Source: Aquabacterium sp. OR-4 | GTDB lineage: Bacteria > Pseudomonadota > Gammaproteobacteria > Burkholderiales > Burkholderiaceae_C | Reading direction: 5' to 3' | Assembly: GCF_025290835.2 (NCBI RefSeq) | Contig: NZ_JAOCQD020000002.1 | Location: 682,001 to 746,000, forward strand | Length of the DNA stretch: 64,000 nt | Shown here: positions 16,939 to 25,351 of the stretch, in pieces | How positions within the stretch are numbered: the stretch's first letter is position 1 | Layout of the letters: every line of letters starts with the position of its first letter | Made by a program: the position numbers and the translations under genes | Notes under the pieces: model-generated | Told to the model about the DNA's origin: nothing | What the model saw: only the letters and a program-made list of their open reading frames with translations | The model's database searches: none

Positions 16939-18270
16939 ATGCACGTCAGCTCGATCGTCTGCCTTGACGACCTCGTCCGCGAGGACACCTGGCCCGCCAG
17001 CGAGTTCGTGCTCGATCTGGTGCGCCTGCCGATCTTCCATGCCAGCGGGTTGCGGGTCGGCAAGACACCGCACCGCCCCGATGGCCACGGCCTGAAACCC
17101 GGCTTCTGCCTGACCCAGTTCCGCGCGCTGTGCCAGACCGATGGCCAGATGCCCACCTGGCATGCGCTGCACCACACGGTGCCGGCCGCTGCCGCCGACT
17201 ACCTGCTGCGTCACCTGCCTGACGACGCGCTGGTGCTCGGTCACGAGATGGCACCCTGGCTGATCCAACTGCTCGACAACGCCGACCTGGCCTGGATTGA
17301 TCTGCGGGTATCACCGTTGCGCTTCGGCAGCGACCTGATCATGGGCTTGCGCACCAACCGCGCCGAGATCCACGCGGCCGTTGCGCCGCTGGCCCTGGGC
17401 ACCACCGAGCTGGTGGCCGAGGCCTCCCAGATGGCCGCCCGCACCCGCCTGCGGCGTCGCGGCGAGGCGCAGCTGCGCCTGCCGGCCGACCCGGTGGTGT
17501 ATGTGGGCCAACCCGAATGCGAACCCAGCCTGGTCGACACCGATGGCCGCATCGTGCGGGCCAGCGACCACGCCGACACCCTGTACCGCCTGGCACGGAC
17601 CGGACCGATGCTGTACCTGGCCGATCCGCGTGCCGGCGACTTTGCGCGCATCGAGCGCGAGATGCTCGAGCGCGTCACCGGCCACCGCGTGCAGCTGTGC
17701 GAGATGGACGCCTACGAACTGCTGGCCTGCGACGACGAGATCACCCTGGTGGGCCTGTCGTCGGCCGTGCTGCAGGAGGCGCAATGGTTTGCCCGCAAGG
17801 CCTATGCGCTGCACGGCAGCTTTGCGGTGCCGAGCTTCGAGCCCATGCCCACGCCCGACGGCTACCTGCAGATCGCCTCGCATGTACTGCTGGGCGAGGC
17901 GCTGTGGAGCGCGGCCCTGCTGCAGCCACCGCGTGGTGCACTGATCAGCGCCCCGCCGCGCGCCAACCTGCTGCGCGAGCTGCGCAACGACTGGGCCGGC
18001 TACGCCGAGGCCACCTTGCGCGGCAGCACGCTGGTGCGTGAAGCCTTTGTGCAGGCCGGTGGCCTGCGCCAGGCCGATGCCCTGCGCCGCACCGAAAACG
18101 AACTGGCCCACACCCGCGACGAACTGCGCCAGCTGCGCACCGAGCTCGACCAGCTGCGCCGCGTGCTCGACGAAACCGCCCGCATTGCCGCCAACGCGGC
18201 CGCGCTGGCCCGCCCGGCGCCGCCGCCACGCGCCAAGCACGGCGCCACGGCGCGCAACGCCGCGGCCTGA
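16939..18270 (+). CDS. Unrecognised 443-residue protein upstream of the flagellins, capsule-synthesis-like core
   Basis: I do not recognise the family with confidence. Residues about 180-330 (DPVVYVGQPECEPSLVDTDG; then YELLACDDEITLVGLSSAVLQEAQWF) resemble the GT-B-like core of KpsC-type capsule transferases, in which a Kdo-type sugar transferase ends in a similar SS-VL-EA pattern. Residues about 380-422 form a charged coiled coil (TENELAHTRDELRQLRTELDQLRR). There are no transmembrane segments or signal peptide. The C-terminal residues RNAAA are part of a 24-bp tandem repeat that runs past the stop codon. It lies about 1 kb upstream of three flagellin genes, so a role in flagellin glycosylation is a reasonable guess only. 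Confidence 0.6.
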   Translation: MHVSSIVCLDDLVREDTWPASEFVLDLVRLPIFHASGLRVGKTPHRPDGHGLKPGFCLTQFRALCQTDGQMPTWHALHHTVPAAAADYLLRHLPDDALVLGHEMAPWLIQLLDNADLAWIDLRVSPLRFGSDLIMGLRTNRAEIHAAVAPLALGTTELVAEASQMAARTRLRRRGEAQLRLPADPVVYVGQPECEPSLVDTDGRIVRASDHADTLYRLARTGPMLYLADPRAGDFARIEREMLERVTGHRVQLCEMDAYELLACDDEITLVGLSSAVLQEAQWFARKAYALHGSFAVPSFEPMPTPDGYLQIASHVLLGEALWSAALLQPPRGALISAPPRANLLRELRNDWAGYAEATLRGSTLVREAFVQAGGLRQADALRRTENELAHTRDELRQLRTELDQLRRVLDETARIAANAAALARPAPPPRAKHGATARNAAA

Positions 18271-18347
18271 TACCTGCGCAACGCCGCAGCCGGATACACG
18301 CGCAACGCCGCGGCCTGATACCTGCGCAACGCCGCGGCCTGATACCC
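18252..18347 (+). repeat. Four-copy 24-bp tandem repeat spanning the stop codon of the upstream gene
   Basis: Units at 18252, 18276, 18300 and 18324, each beginning GCGCAACGCCGC. The stop codon (18268-18270) lies in unit 1. In the same frame unit 2 reads GGA where units 1, 3 and 4 read TGA. 24 bp equals eight codons, so copy-number or point changes would lengthen or shorten the C-terminus. Confidence 0.9.
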
Positions 18348-19343
18348 GCACCCGGGTGGCGGCCGCCTCGCGCCGCACCACCCGCCAGGCCACCCGCCTG
18401 ACCCGCCATCGCCCGCGCCGCCGCGCCGCGATGTGCCACTGTGATTGCCCATGCTCGCGGCGGCGATGCGTGTGCCCCTCCCCCTTCTGCTGCTGCCCCG
18501 GCCCGACATGGCCGGCGGCGGCTTCGGCGTTTCTGGCGCGCCGCCGAGGCCCGCTGCGCCTGCCGGCGCCCCACGCGGCCCGCCGCAATGGCGGCCGTGA
18601 TGGTGGCCGTGCCGGATACCAGCCAGCCAGCCACGGCGCCGCCCTGCCAGGCCGGCCGTGCTACTGACCGGTAGCACACGGCACGAGCGCCGCCAGCACC
18701 GCCAGCCTGACCAGCTCGACCGGCCCCACCGGCCTGGCCAGCCGCGGGCACCTGGCACCTGGCACCTGGCACACCCCCCAGCCCGCCCCGGCCCACTCTC
18801 GTGATCTGTGCAGCGCGCGCCAACGCGCCTGCGCCCTGGCAAGCGTTCGCCCGCCTGCGCGCGGCCTTCTGCCCCCGCCCTACCGGCCAGGCCGCCTGCC
18901 GGTCTGCCAAAGCCGGTGCCGGCCCCTGCCGATCTGGCGCCCCAAGGCCCCGAAATGCGGGGCGATTCGGCCCTAAACCCGCTGCCAAACCCAACTTGAG
19001 TGCGATTTGGCCAGTTCGGCGTGACGAACTCCGCATCAATGGCCCAAAGGCGTATTGACAGCTCAGAAAAAAAGGGAGCGATCCAGCCCTTAAGTTGAGA
19101 TTCCGCCGGGCCGATACCCAACCCAACGGGCAGACAACAACATCTGACCGGGGTCCGGTTAGCCGGCCGATGGACGCAAGCCTCCCCTCGGGGGCTCGTC
19201 ACACCAGAGGCGACTAGCGCGGGCGTGCCGACCACCAGCAATGGTGATCGGCGGCAAAGGTGGTGAAGACCGCAAGGAACCCCACCACTGGCGAAAACGC
19301 CGGCGCTTCCGCCGGGAATTATGGAAACGGAAAGGAAACCATC
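18348..19343. other. Long gene-poor region before the flagellins
   Basis: About 1 kb with no credible gene; the open frames found here are short and compositionally odd. It includes a short GGCACCT repeat (about 18747-18773), then a distinctly A+T-richer stretch from about 18990 that holds the fliC1 promoter and a leader of more than 200 bases. Part of it may be non-coding RNA or decayed sequence; nothing more can be supported. Confidence 0.5.
19091..19117 (+). promoter_or_regulatory. Sigma-28 promoter of flagellin gene 1
   Basis: TAAG (19091-19094), 15 bp, GCCGATAC (19110-19117). The start codon is 227 bp downstream, so the mRNA would have a long leader. Confidence 0.75.
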
Positions 19344-20207
19344 GTGCCTCAGACCATCAACACCAACATGTCCTCGCTGAACGCTCAGCGCAACCTGAAC
19401 ACCAACCAGATGTCGCTGGCCACGTCCATGCAGCGTCTGTCGTCGGGCTTGCGTGTCAATTCGGCCAAGGACGACGCCGCCGGCCTGGCGATTGCCGAGC
19501 GCATGAACGCCCAGGTGCGTGGCATGAACGTGGCGATCCGCAACTCCAACGACGGCATCTCGATGGCGCAGACCGCTGAAGGCGCCCTCGGCAAGGTGAC
19601 CGACTCGCTGCAGCGCATGCGTGAACTGGCGGTGCAAGCCTCCAACGCCACCGCCAGCGGCAGCGACAAGGACTCGCTGGACAAGGAATTCGGCGAGCTG
19701 TCCAAGGAAATCCAGCGTGTGCTGGGTGCCACCAACTTCAACGGCAAGCACATCCTGTCCGGCGATGCGGGTGCGCAGACCTTCCAGGTCGGCGCCAACA
19801 CGGCCTCGGACGACACCATCGACATCAACACCGTCAACCTGACCCAGGACGCCACCGTCACCGTGGTGGCCGGCACCGACAACACCGGTGCAGGCCGGGC
19901 GGTGATCGACAACACCGCGGCCCTGGCCGACATCCACACGGTGATCGACAACATCGACGTGGCCATCGACACCATCAGCAGCGAGCGCGCCACGCTGGGT
20001 GCGTCGCAGAACCGCTTCGAGTCGGTGGTGTCGAACCTGCAGGTGTCGGTGGAGAACCAGAGCGCCGCCCGCGGTCGCATCATGGACACCGACTTCGCCT
20101 CGGAAACGGCCAACATGAGCCGCGCCAACATCCTGGGACAGGCCGGCACGGCGATGGTGGCGCAAGCCAACCAGTTGCCGCAGCAGGTTCTGTCGTTGCT
20201 TCGATGA
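19344..20207 (+). CDS. fliC: Flagellin 1 (FliC family)
   Basis: Filament subunit, 287 residues from a GTG start (19344) preceded by AAGGAAA. The conserved N-terminal D0/D1 (PQTINTNMSSLNAQRNL, LSSGLRVNSAKDDAAGLAIAERM, QRMRELAVQASN) and C-terminal D1/D0 (SRANILGQAGTAMVAQANQL, then PQQVLSLLR) flank a short variable centre (about residues 130-200), so the outer D2/D3 domains are essentially missing. An upstream ATG at 19260 would add an atypical N-terminus and is rejected. It is the first of three tandem flagellin genes. Confidence 0.97.
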   Translation: MPQTINTNMSSLNAQRNLNTNQMSLATSMQRLSSGLRVNSAKDDAAGLAIAERMNAQVRGMNVAIRNSNDGISMAQTAEGALGKVTDSLQRMRELAVQASNATASGSDKDSLDKEFGELSKEIQRVLGATNFNGKHILSGDAGAQTFQVGANTASDDTIDINTVNLTQDATVTVVAGTDNTGAGRAVIDNTAALADIHTVIDNIDVAIDTISSERATLGASQNRFESVVSNLQVSVENQSAARGRIMDTDFASETANMSRANILGQAGTAMVAQANQLPQQVLSLLR

Positions 20208-20273
20208 ATTCGGCCCGGCCCTGATGGAGGACTAGGCGGCGGTGGCCACACCGTCCGCCGGCGCCTCCGGATG

Positions 20274-20319
20274 ACGACGCGCCGCACCTGCGCCCCGGGG
20301 TTCGGCGCGTTGTCTTTTT
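20274..20319 (+). terminator. Rho-independent terminator after flagellin 1
   Basis: ACGCGCCG (20277-20284) pairs with CGGCGCGT (20303-20310), followed by TGTCTTTTT. It lies 70 bp after the fliC1 stop. Confidence 0.75.
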
Positions 20320-20341
20320 CACAGCATGCCGGCACTGCCAT

Positions 20342-20368
20342 TCAAGCCGGCGGGTGATGCGTCGATAA
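20342..20368 (+). promoter_or_regulatory. Sigma-28 promoter of flagellin gene 2
   Basis: TCAA (20342-20345), 15 bp, GTCGATAA (20361-20368), about 106 bp before the GTG start of fliC2. Confidence 0.75.
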
Positions 20369-20474
20369 GTGGGGCAGCAGCCTCGCTTTTCGGGCCATTG
20401 CCCGACGCGGATTGCCGCAGCAGCCGCGGCCCGCACCGTGACTGCCGCATGTTTCTTGAGCGAAGGAGCCGTTC

Positions 20475-21338
20475 GTGCCTCAGACCATCAACACCAACAT
20501 CGTGTCGTTGAATGCCCAGCGCAGCCTCAACGGATCGCAAACCTCCCTGGCCACCTCGATGCAGCGCCTGTCCTCCGGCCTGCGCGTGAACACCGCCAAG
20601 GACGATGCGGCCGGCCTGGCCATCGCCGAGCGCATGAACGCCCAGGTACGCGGCATGAACGTGGCCATGCGCAATGCCAACGACGGCATCTCGCTGTCGC
20701 AGACGGCCGAAGGCGCGCTCGGCAAGGTGGCCGACGCCTTTCAGCGCATGCGTGAGCTGGCGGTGCAGTCGGCCAACGCCACCAACTCCGACAGCGACCA
20801 GGATTCGCTGGACAAGGAGTTCGGCGAGCTGGCCAAGGAAGTCCAGCGCGTGCTGGGTGGCACCAGCTTCAACGGCCTGAAGGTGCTGGCCGGCGATGCC
20901 GGCACCAAGAGCTTCCAGGTGGGTGCCAACACCACCAGCAACGACGCGATCTCGATCACCACCACCAACATGACCACCGACGGTGACATCACCACGGTGG
21001 CCGGTACCGACAACACCGGCTCGGGCCGCGCCGACATCTCGTCGGCCGCCTCCACGGCCGACATCCAGGGCGTGATCGACGACATCGACACCGCCCTCGA
21101 CAAGGTGAGCACCGAGCGCGGCACGCTGGGCGCCTCGCAGAACCGCTTCGAGTCGGTGGTGTCGAACCTGCAGGTCTCGATCGAGAACCAGACCGCCGCG
21201 CGCAGCCGCATCATGGATGCCGACTTCGCCACCGAAACCGCCAACATGAGCCGCGCCAAGATCCTGCAGGAGGCCGGCGTGGCCATGGTGGCGCAGGCCA
21301 ACCAGATTCCGCAGTCGGTGCTGAGCTTGCTGCGGTGA
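20475..21338 (+). CDS. fliC: Flagellin 2 (FliC family)
   Basis: 287 residues from a GTG start at 20475, with GAAGGAG nine bases upstream. It is the same length as flagellin 1 and nearly identical in the terminal D0/D1 parts; differences cluster in the centre (about residues 140-200) and in the final helix (PQSVLSLLR). It has its own sigma-28 promoter and is separated from flagellin 1 by a terminator, so each flagellin is a single-gene unit. Which of the three forms the main filament cannot be told from sequence. Confidence 0.97.
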   Translation: MPQTINTNIVSLNAQRSLNGSQTSLATSMQRLSSGLRVNTAKDDAAGLAIAERMNAQVRGMNVAMRNANDGISLSQTAEGALGKVADAFQRMRELAVQSANATNSDSDQDSLDKEFGELAKEVQRVLGGTSFNGLKVLAGDAGTKSFQVGANTTSNDAISITTTNMTTDGDITTVAGTDNTGSGRADISSAASTADIQGVIDDIDTALDKVSTERGTLGASQNRFESVVSNLQVSIENQTAARSRIMDADFATETANMSRAKILQEAGVAMVAQANQIPQSVLSLLR

Positions 21339-21340
21339 TG

Positions 21341-21632
21341 GGGCACCCGGCGCCGCGGGTACGCGGCGCCACCCGCCGGGCGGGTTGGCGGGCCGGCTTG
21401 GGAGCGGCCCGGCGCTCGGCCCGCATCGGGCACCCGGCGCCGCAGGTACGCGGCGCCACCCGCCGGGCGGGTTGGCGAGCCGGCTTGGGAGCGGCCCGGC
21501 GCTCGGCCCGCATGGGGCACCCGGCGCCGCAGGTACGCGGCGCCACCCGCCGGGCGGGTTGGCGGGCCGGCTTGGGAGCGGCCCGGCGCTCGGCCCGCAT
21601 GGGGCACCCAGCACCGCGCTGACGCGGCGCCA
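21341..21632 (+). repeat. 87-bp tandem repeat array (three full copies plus a partial fourth)
   Basis: GGGCACCCGG recurs at 21341, 21428 and 21515, and GGGCACCCAG at 21602, all exactly 87 bp apart. The first three units are almost identical; the fourth decays after about 30 bp. Each full unit holds a 37-bp core (for example 21388-21424) that recurs in reverse orientation between fliP and fliQ (39403-39439). The array starts three bases after the fliC2 stop. 87 is a multiple of three, and both strands stay open in it, but no gene is supported. Confidence 0.9.
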
Positions 21633-21652
21633 ACCGCCTCGACAACTCATCC

Positions 21653-21691
21653 ACAACGCCCCGCCGGCTCCAGCAGCCGGCGGGGCGTTGT
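21653..21691 (+). terminator. Strong hairpin after flagellin 2 and the repeat array
   Basis: A perfect 17-bp stem (ACAACGCCCCGCCGGCT and its complement) with a five-base loop. There is no U-run, so it may end transcription weakly or protect the 3' end. Confidence 0.6.
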
Positions 21692-21945
21692 CGTCTGTGC
21701 CTCGGGGGCGAACTGAGGCTTCTTTGTTGCGCATTTCGGGCTAATGCCACAGCCCTGCCGTTCTCACAATTCGACCAACGCCTGAGCTCTGCCGCACAGG
21801 CGCCGTCCGGAAGCACTGACGACCGAATCGCCAGTGGAACCAGCCGGTCTCGAAAGCGGCAGGCGGCAATTTGCAGTACGCCGCTTGTGCTTTCGGAATA
21901 CCGGCCAATTCCCGCCGGGTGTCGTCGAATCTCGAGGAGTGGCAA
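21692..21945. other. Leader region of flagellin 3 without a recognisable sigma-28 promoter
   Basis: No gene and no match to TMAR-N15-GCCGATAA on the plus strand, unlike the regions before fliC1, fliC2 and fliD. A TAATGC near 21744 could be a sigma-70 -10, but its -35 is unclear. Confidence 0.45.
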
Positions 21946-22812
21946 ATGCCCCAGACGATCAACACGAATATCTCTTCGCTGAACGCGCAGCGAAACCTCA
22001 ACACGTCGCAGTCTTCGCTGGCCATCTCGATGCAGCGCCTGTCGTCGGGCATGCGCGTCAACTCGGCCAAGGACGATGCGGCCGGCCTGGCCATCGCCGA
22101 ACGCATGACCGCACAGATACGCGGCATGAACGCCGCGGTGCGCAACGCCAACGACGGCATCTCGCTGGCGCAGACGGCAGAAGGCGCGCTGGGCAAGGTG
22201 GCCGACTCGATGCAGCGCATGCGTGAGCTGGCGGTGCAGTCGGCCAACGCCACCAACTCCGCGGGCGACAAGGATTCGCTGGACAAGGAGTTCGGCGAGC
22301 TGGCCAAGGAAGTGCAGCGGGTGCTTGCCGCCACCACCTTCAACGGCTCGCACATCCTGGGCAGCGAGGCACGCGAGCTGGTGTTCCAGGTCGGCGCCGG
22401 CACCAGCAGCGAAGACACGATCAACATCTCGACCTCGGACCTCACCTCCGATGCGCTGATCACGGTGGTGGCCGGCACCGATGCCGCCGGCACCGGCCGC
22501 GGCTCGATCGCCTCGACCGCCGCGCTGGCCGACATCCACACGGTCATCGACAACATCGACAATGCGCTCGACATGCTCAACAACCAGCGTGCCACGCTGG
22601 GTGCCTCGCAGTCGCGCTTCGAATCGGTGATCTCGAACCTGCAGGTCTCGGTAGAAAACCAGAGCGCCGCGCGCAGCCGCATCATGGATGCCGACTTCGC
22701 GGCGGAAACCGCCAACATGAGCCGCGCGCAGATCCTGCAGCAGGCCGGCAATGCGATGGTGGCCCAGGCCAACCAGCTGCCGCAGCAGGTGCTGCGTCTG
22801 CTGGGTCAGTGA
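21946..22812 (+). CDS. fliC: Flagellin 3 (FliC family)
   Basis: 288 residues from the ATG at 21946 (GAGGAG upstream). It has the same short two-domain layout as flagellins 1 and 2 but is more divergent: MTAQIRGMNAAVRN instead of MNAQVRGMNVA, a different variable centre, and the ending VLRLLGQ. It is the only one of the three with an ATG start and without a visible sigma-28 promoter, which suggests separate control. An upstream in-frame ATG at 21871 lacks a ribosome site. Confidence 0.96.
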   Translation: MPQTINTNISSLNAQRNLNTSQSSLAISMQRLSSGMRVNSAKDDAAGLAIAERMTAQIRGMNAAVRNANDGISLAQTAEGALGKVADSMQRMRELAVQSANATNSAGDKDSLDKEFGELAKEVQRVLAATTFNGSHILGSEARELVFQVGAGTSSEDTINISTSDLTSDALITVVAGTDAAGTGRGSIASTAALADIHTVIDNIDNALDMLNNQRATLGASQSRFESVISNLQVSVENQSAARSRIMDADFAAETANMSRAQILQQAGNAMVAQANQLPQQVLRLLGQ

Positions 22813-22865
22813 CCGCGCCGGGCGCGGCCCGCGGTCAGCGATTTCTTGCTACTCCTCCTCCAAGG

Positions 22866-22885
22866 CGGCCCGGACATCCGGGCCG
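22866..22885 (+). terminator. Hairpin after flagellin 3
   Basis: CGGCCCGGA-CA-TCCGGGCCG, 53 bp after the stop, followed by a T-containing but not uniform tail (TCGTCGTTTC). Confidence 0.6.
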
Positions 22886-22930
22886 TCGTCGTTTCTGGCG
22901 TCCCAACATCATTTGTGAGCGTGCTGCGTC

Positions 22931-22957
22931 TCAAGCGTGGCCGCCGCGGGCCGAAAA
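22931..22957 (+). promoter_or_regulatory. Sigma-28 promoter of fliD
   Basis: TCAA (22931-22934), 15 bp, GCCGAAAA (22950-22957). The fliD ATG follows 24 bp later, so the leader would be short. The same GCCGAAAA variant occurs in the promoter at 44265. Confidence 0.7.
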
Positions 22958-22981
22958 CCCGTGCATCCAGGAGTCACCAGC

Positions 22982-24478
22982 ATGGCCACCTCATCCGTCA
23001 GCAGCAGTGCCACCCTCAGCTCGGCCGGCATCGGCAGCGGGCTGGACGTCGAGTCCATCATCAGCAAGCTGATGACGGTGGAGTCGGCGCAGCTCAACCT
23101 GCTGCAGGAGCAGTCGACCAGCCTGAACGCCAAGCTGTCGAGCTTTGGCAAGCTGCAGAGCAACTTCTCGACGCTGCGCGACAAGGCCAATGCGCTGACC
23201 TCCACCACGCTGTGGAACGGCACCACCGGCACCTCCAGCGACACCAGCGTGGTCAAGGCCAGCACCAGCGCCAGCACGGCCGCGGCGGCCGGCAACTACG
23301 CCGTCACGGTGAACCGCCTGGCCACCGGCCAGACCCTGACCAGCAGCGCCCTGCCCGCTGGCAGCACGCTGTCCGCGGGCAGCCTGACCATCGAGCTGGG
23401 CAGCTGGACCGGCGGCACGCCGGCCTCGGGCAGCACGCCGGCCACGCCGCCCACGGGCTTTGAGCCCAAGAGCGGCAGCTCGGCCATCACGGTGAACATC
23501 GCCGACGGTGAAACCAGCCTCAGCGCGGTGCGCGACAAGATCAATGCCGCCGGCGCCGGCGTGGTGGCCACCATCGTCACCGACAGCAGCGGCTCGCGCC
23601 TGTCGCTGCGATCACGCGAGACCGGGGCCGAGAACGCCTTTCGCATCAGCGCCTCGGAGACGGTGGACGACGGCAACAGCGCCAGCGGCCTGTCGGCACT
23701 GGCCTTCGACGCCACCGCCGCCAGCTCGCCGATGAGCCGCACCACCGAGGCCGCCAATGCCGATGCCAGCATCAACGGCATCGCCATCAGCTCGGCCAGC
23801 AACACCCTCGACAACGTGGTCGACGGCCTCACGCTCACGCTGCAGAAGGTGAGCAGCACGCCGGTCTCGGTGGACGTGGCCGCCGACACCTCGGCCATCA
23901 AGACCGCGATCAGCGACTTCGTCACCGCCTTCAACGCGGTGGCCAGCTTCATCCGCACCCAGACCGCCTACAACGCCGATTCAAAGACCGGCGGCGACCT
24001 GCAGGGCGACTCGGGCGCGCTGGCCATCCAGGCCCAGCTGCGCGCGGTGATCAACCAGGGCAGCAGCGCCTCGTCGGTGTTCGGCCGCCTGTCCGACGTG
24101 GGCATCGCGATGAAGGCCGACGGCACGCTGGAGACCAGCGCCAGCAAGCTCGACAACGCACTGGGCAACCTCGAGGAGCTGAAGAAGGTGCTGGTCACCG
24201 ACGGCGCCAACTCGGCCGAGTCGGGCTTCGTGCGCCGCTTCAAGAACCTCAGCGACGCGGCCCTCGGCAGCGACGGCGTGTTCGACAGCCGCACCGCCGG
24301 CCTGCGCACCAGCGTCACGCGCAACAGCAAGTCGCAGGAAGCCATGCAGAGCCGCCTGGAGCTCACCGAGGCGCGGCTGCGCCGCCAGTACTCGGCGCTC
24401 GACACCACGATGGCGCAGATGTCCACGCTGAGCTCCTACCTCACGCAGCAGATCAGCGCGTTCAACAGCGGCAGCTGA
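22982..24478 (+). CDS. fliD: FliD, flagellar filament cap (hook-associated protein 2)
   Basis: 498 residues; forms the cap under which exported flagellin folds. The N-terminus (AGIGSGLDVESIISKLMTVES) and the C-terminus (QMSTLSSYLTQQISAFNS, with a coiled-coil RLRRQYSALDTTMAQM) are hallmarks of FliD. The centre is Ser/Thr/Ala-rich. The ATG at 22982 has CAGGAG upstream; the 15 upstream codons lack a site. It follows the flagellins and precedes fliS/fliT, the usual order. Confidence 0.97.
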   Translation: MATSSVSSSATLSSAGIGSGLDVESIISKLMTVESAQLNLLQEQSTSLNAKLSSFGKLQSNFSTLRDKANALTSTTLWNGTTGTSSDTSVVKASTSASTAAAAGNYAVTVNRLATGQTLTSSALPAGSTLSAGSLTIELGSWTGGTPASGSTPATPPTGFEPKSGSSAITVNIADGETSLSAVRDKINAAGAGVVATIVTDSSGSRLSLRSRETGAENAFRISASETVDDGNSASGLSALAFDATAASSPMSRTTEAANADASINGIAISSASNTLDNVVDGLTLTLQKVSSTPVSVDVAADTSAIKTAISDFVTAFNAVASFIRTQTAYNADSKTGGDLQGDSGALAIQAQLRAVINQGSSASSVFGRLSDVGIAMKADGTLETSASKLDNALGNLEELKKVLVTDGANSAESGFVRRFKNLSDAALGSDGVFDSRTAGLRTSVTRNSKSQEAMQSRLELTEARLRRQYSALDTTMAQMSTLSSYLTQQISAFNSGS

Positions 24479-24522
24479 GCCGCGCCAGCGTGAAGCTGGC
24501 GACAGTCCGGGTCATTACCGGC

Positions 24523-24549
24523 TCAAGTCAAGCCAGGGCCGACCGATAA
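24523..24549 (+). promoter_or_regulatory. Sigma-28 promoter of fliST
   Basis: TCAA (24523-24526), 15 bp, ACCGATAA (24542-24549). The -10 is identical to that of cheYZ. The fliS start is 37 bp downstream. Confidence 0.75.
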
Positions 24550-24585
24550 AACTGACAGGACAAACGACCCGACACACGGCCCACC

Positions 24586-25020
24586 ATGTACAGCGTCTCG
24601 TCAGCCGCAAGCCCCCGCATCCGCCACCTCGCTGGTGCCTACCACCACGTCGGCATCCAGACCATGGTTGCCACCGCCACACCCCACCAGCTGGTGGCCA
24701 TGCTGTTCGATGGTTTCGTGGTCGCGGTCAACCGTGCCCGTGGCGCGATCCGCGGCGGTGATGTGGCGCTCAAGGGCGAGTCGATCGGCCATGCCCTGCG
24801 CATCGTCGACGAAGGCCTCAAGTCGGCCCTGAACCTCAAGGAAGGCGGCAAGCTCGCCAGCGACCTGTCGGACCTGTACGCCTACATCTGCGTGCGGCTC
24901 GCCCAGGCCAACATCGGCAGCGACGAAGCAGCACTCGAAGAGTGCCTGTCGCTGATCCAGCCGCTGCGCGAAGCCTGGACCGCGATCGCCGGCCAGGTGG
25001 ACGCCGGCGCGCGCTCCTGA
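24586..25020 (+). CDS. fliS: FliS, flagellin export chaperone
   Basis: 144-residue helical chaperone that holds flagellin C-termini in the cytoplasm before export. Family features: AYHHVGIQTMVATATPHQLVAMLFDGFV near the N-terminus, followed by ARGAIRGGDVALKGESIGHALRIVDEGLKSALN. It lies between fliD and fliT. Confidence 0.96.
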   Translation: MYSVSSAASPRIRHLAGAYHHVGIQTMVATATPHQLVAMLFDGFVVAVNRARGAIRGGDVALKGESIGHALRIVDEGLKSALNLKEGGKLASDLSDLYAYICVRLAQANIGSDEAALEECLSLIQPLREAWTAIAGQVDAGARS

Positions 25021-25046
25021 ACGGCCCGATGGGATCGGTGAACACC

Positions 25047-25346
25047 ATGAACAGCAGTCTCATCACGTTCTACGAAGCCATCGAGCGCGCCAGCGCCGAC
25101 ATGCTGGAGGCCGCCCGTGCCGGCAACTGGGACCATGTGATCAAGCTCGAAGGCGCCTGCGTGCTGCTGATCAGCCAGCTCAAGAACGCCGCCCGCAGCA
25201 ACGCGCTCAGCGCCGAGGAAAGCCAGCTCAAGTCGCGCATCATGAAGCGCGTGCTGGTCAACGACGCCGAGATCCGCCACCTGGCCGAACCCTGGCTGGA
25301 CGACATCGACGACATGATGCACGGGCGTCGCAAGACGCTGCACTGA
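25047..25346 (+). CDS. fliT: FliT-like flagellar chaperone
   Basis: 99-residue helical protein starting MNSSLITFYEAIERAS, the usual FliT opening; expected to chaperone FliD and, in enterics, to restrain FlhDC. The ATG at 25047 has GGTGA upstream; an alternative ATG at 25029 is weaker. It sits between fliS and the PilZ gene with small gaps, so fliS-fliT-ycgR probably share one transcript. FliT sequences diverge widely, so the call also uses position. Confidence 0.85.
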   Translation: MNSSLITFYEAIERASADMLEAARAGNWDHVIKLEGACVLLISQLKNAARSNALSAEESQLKSRIMKRVLVNDAEIRHLAEPWLDDIDDMMHGRRKTLH

Positions 25347-25351
25347 GCATC

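Noticed and set aside
18441..19058. Small open frames in the region before fliC1
   Set aside because: Cys/Arg/Pro-rich translations without conserved features or ribosome sites. The region has mixed composition and repeats.
21341..21632. CRISPR array
   Set aside because: The units are directly adjacent near-identical 87-bp copies without unique spacers, and no cas genes are present.
21335..21744. Repetitive open frames in the 87-bp array (both strands)
   Set aside because: The 87-bp period keeps frames open by chance; the translations are simple repeats with no ribosome site.
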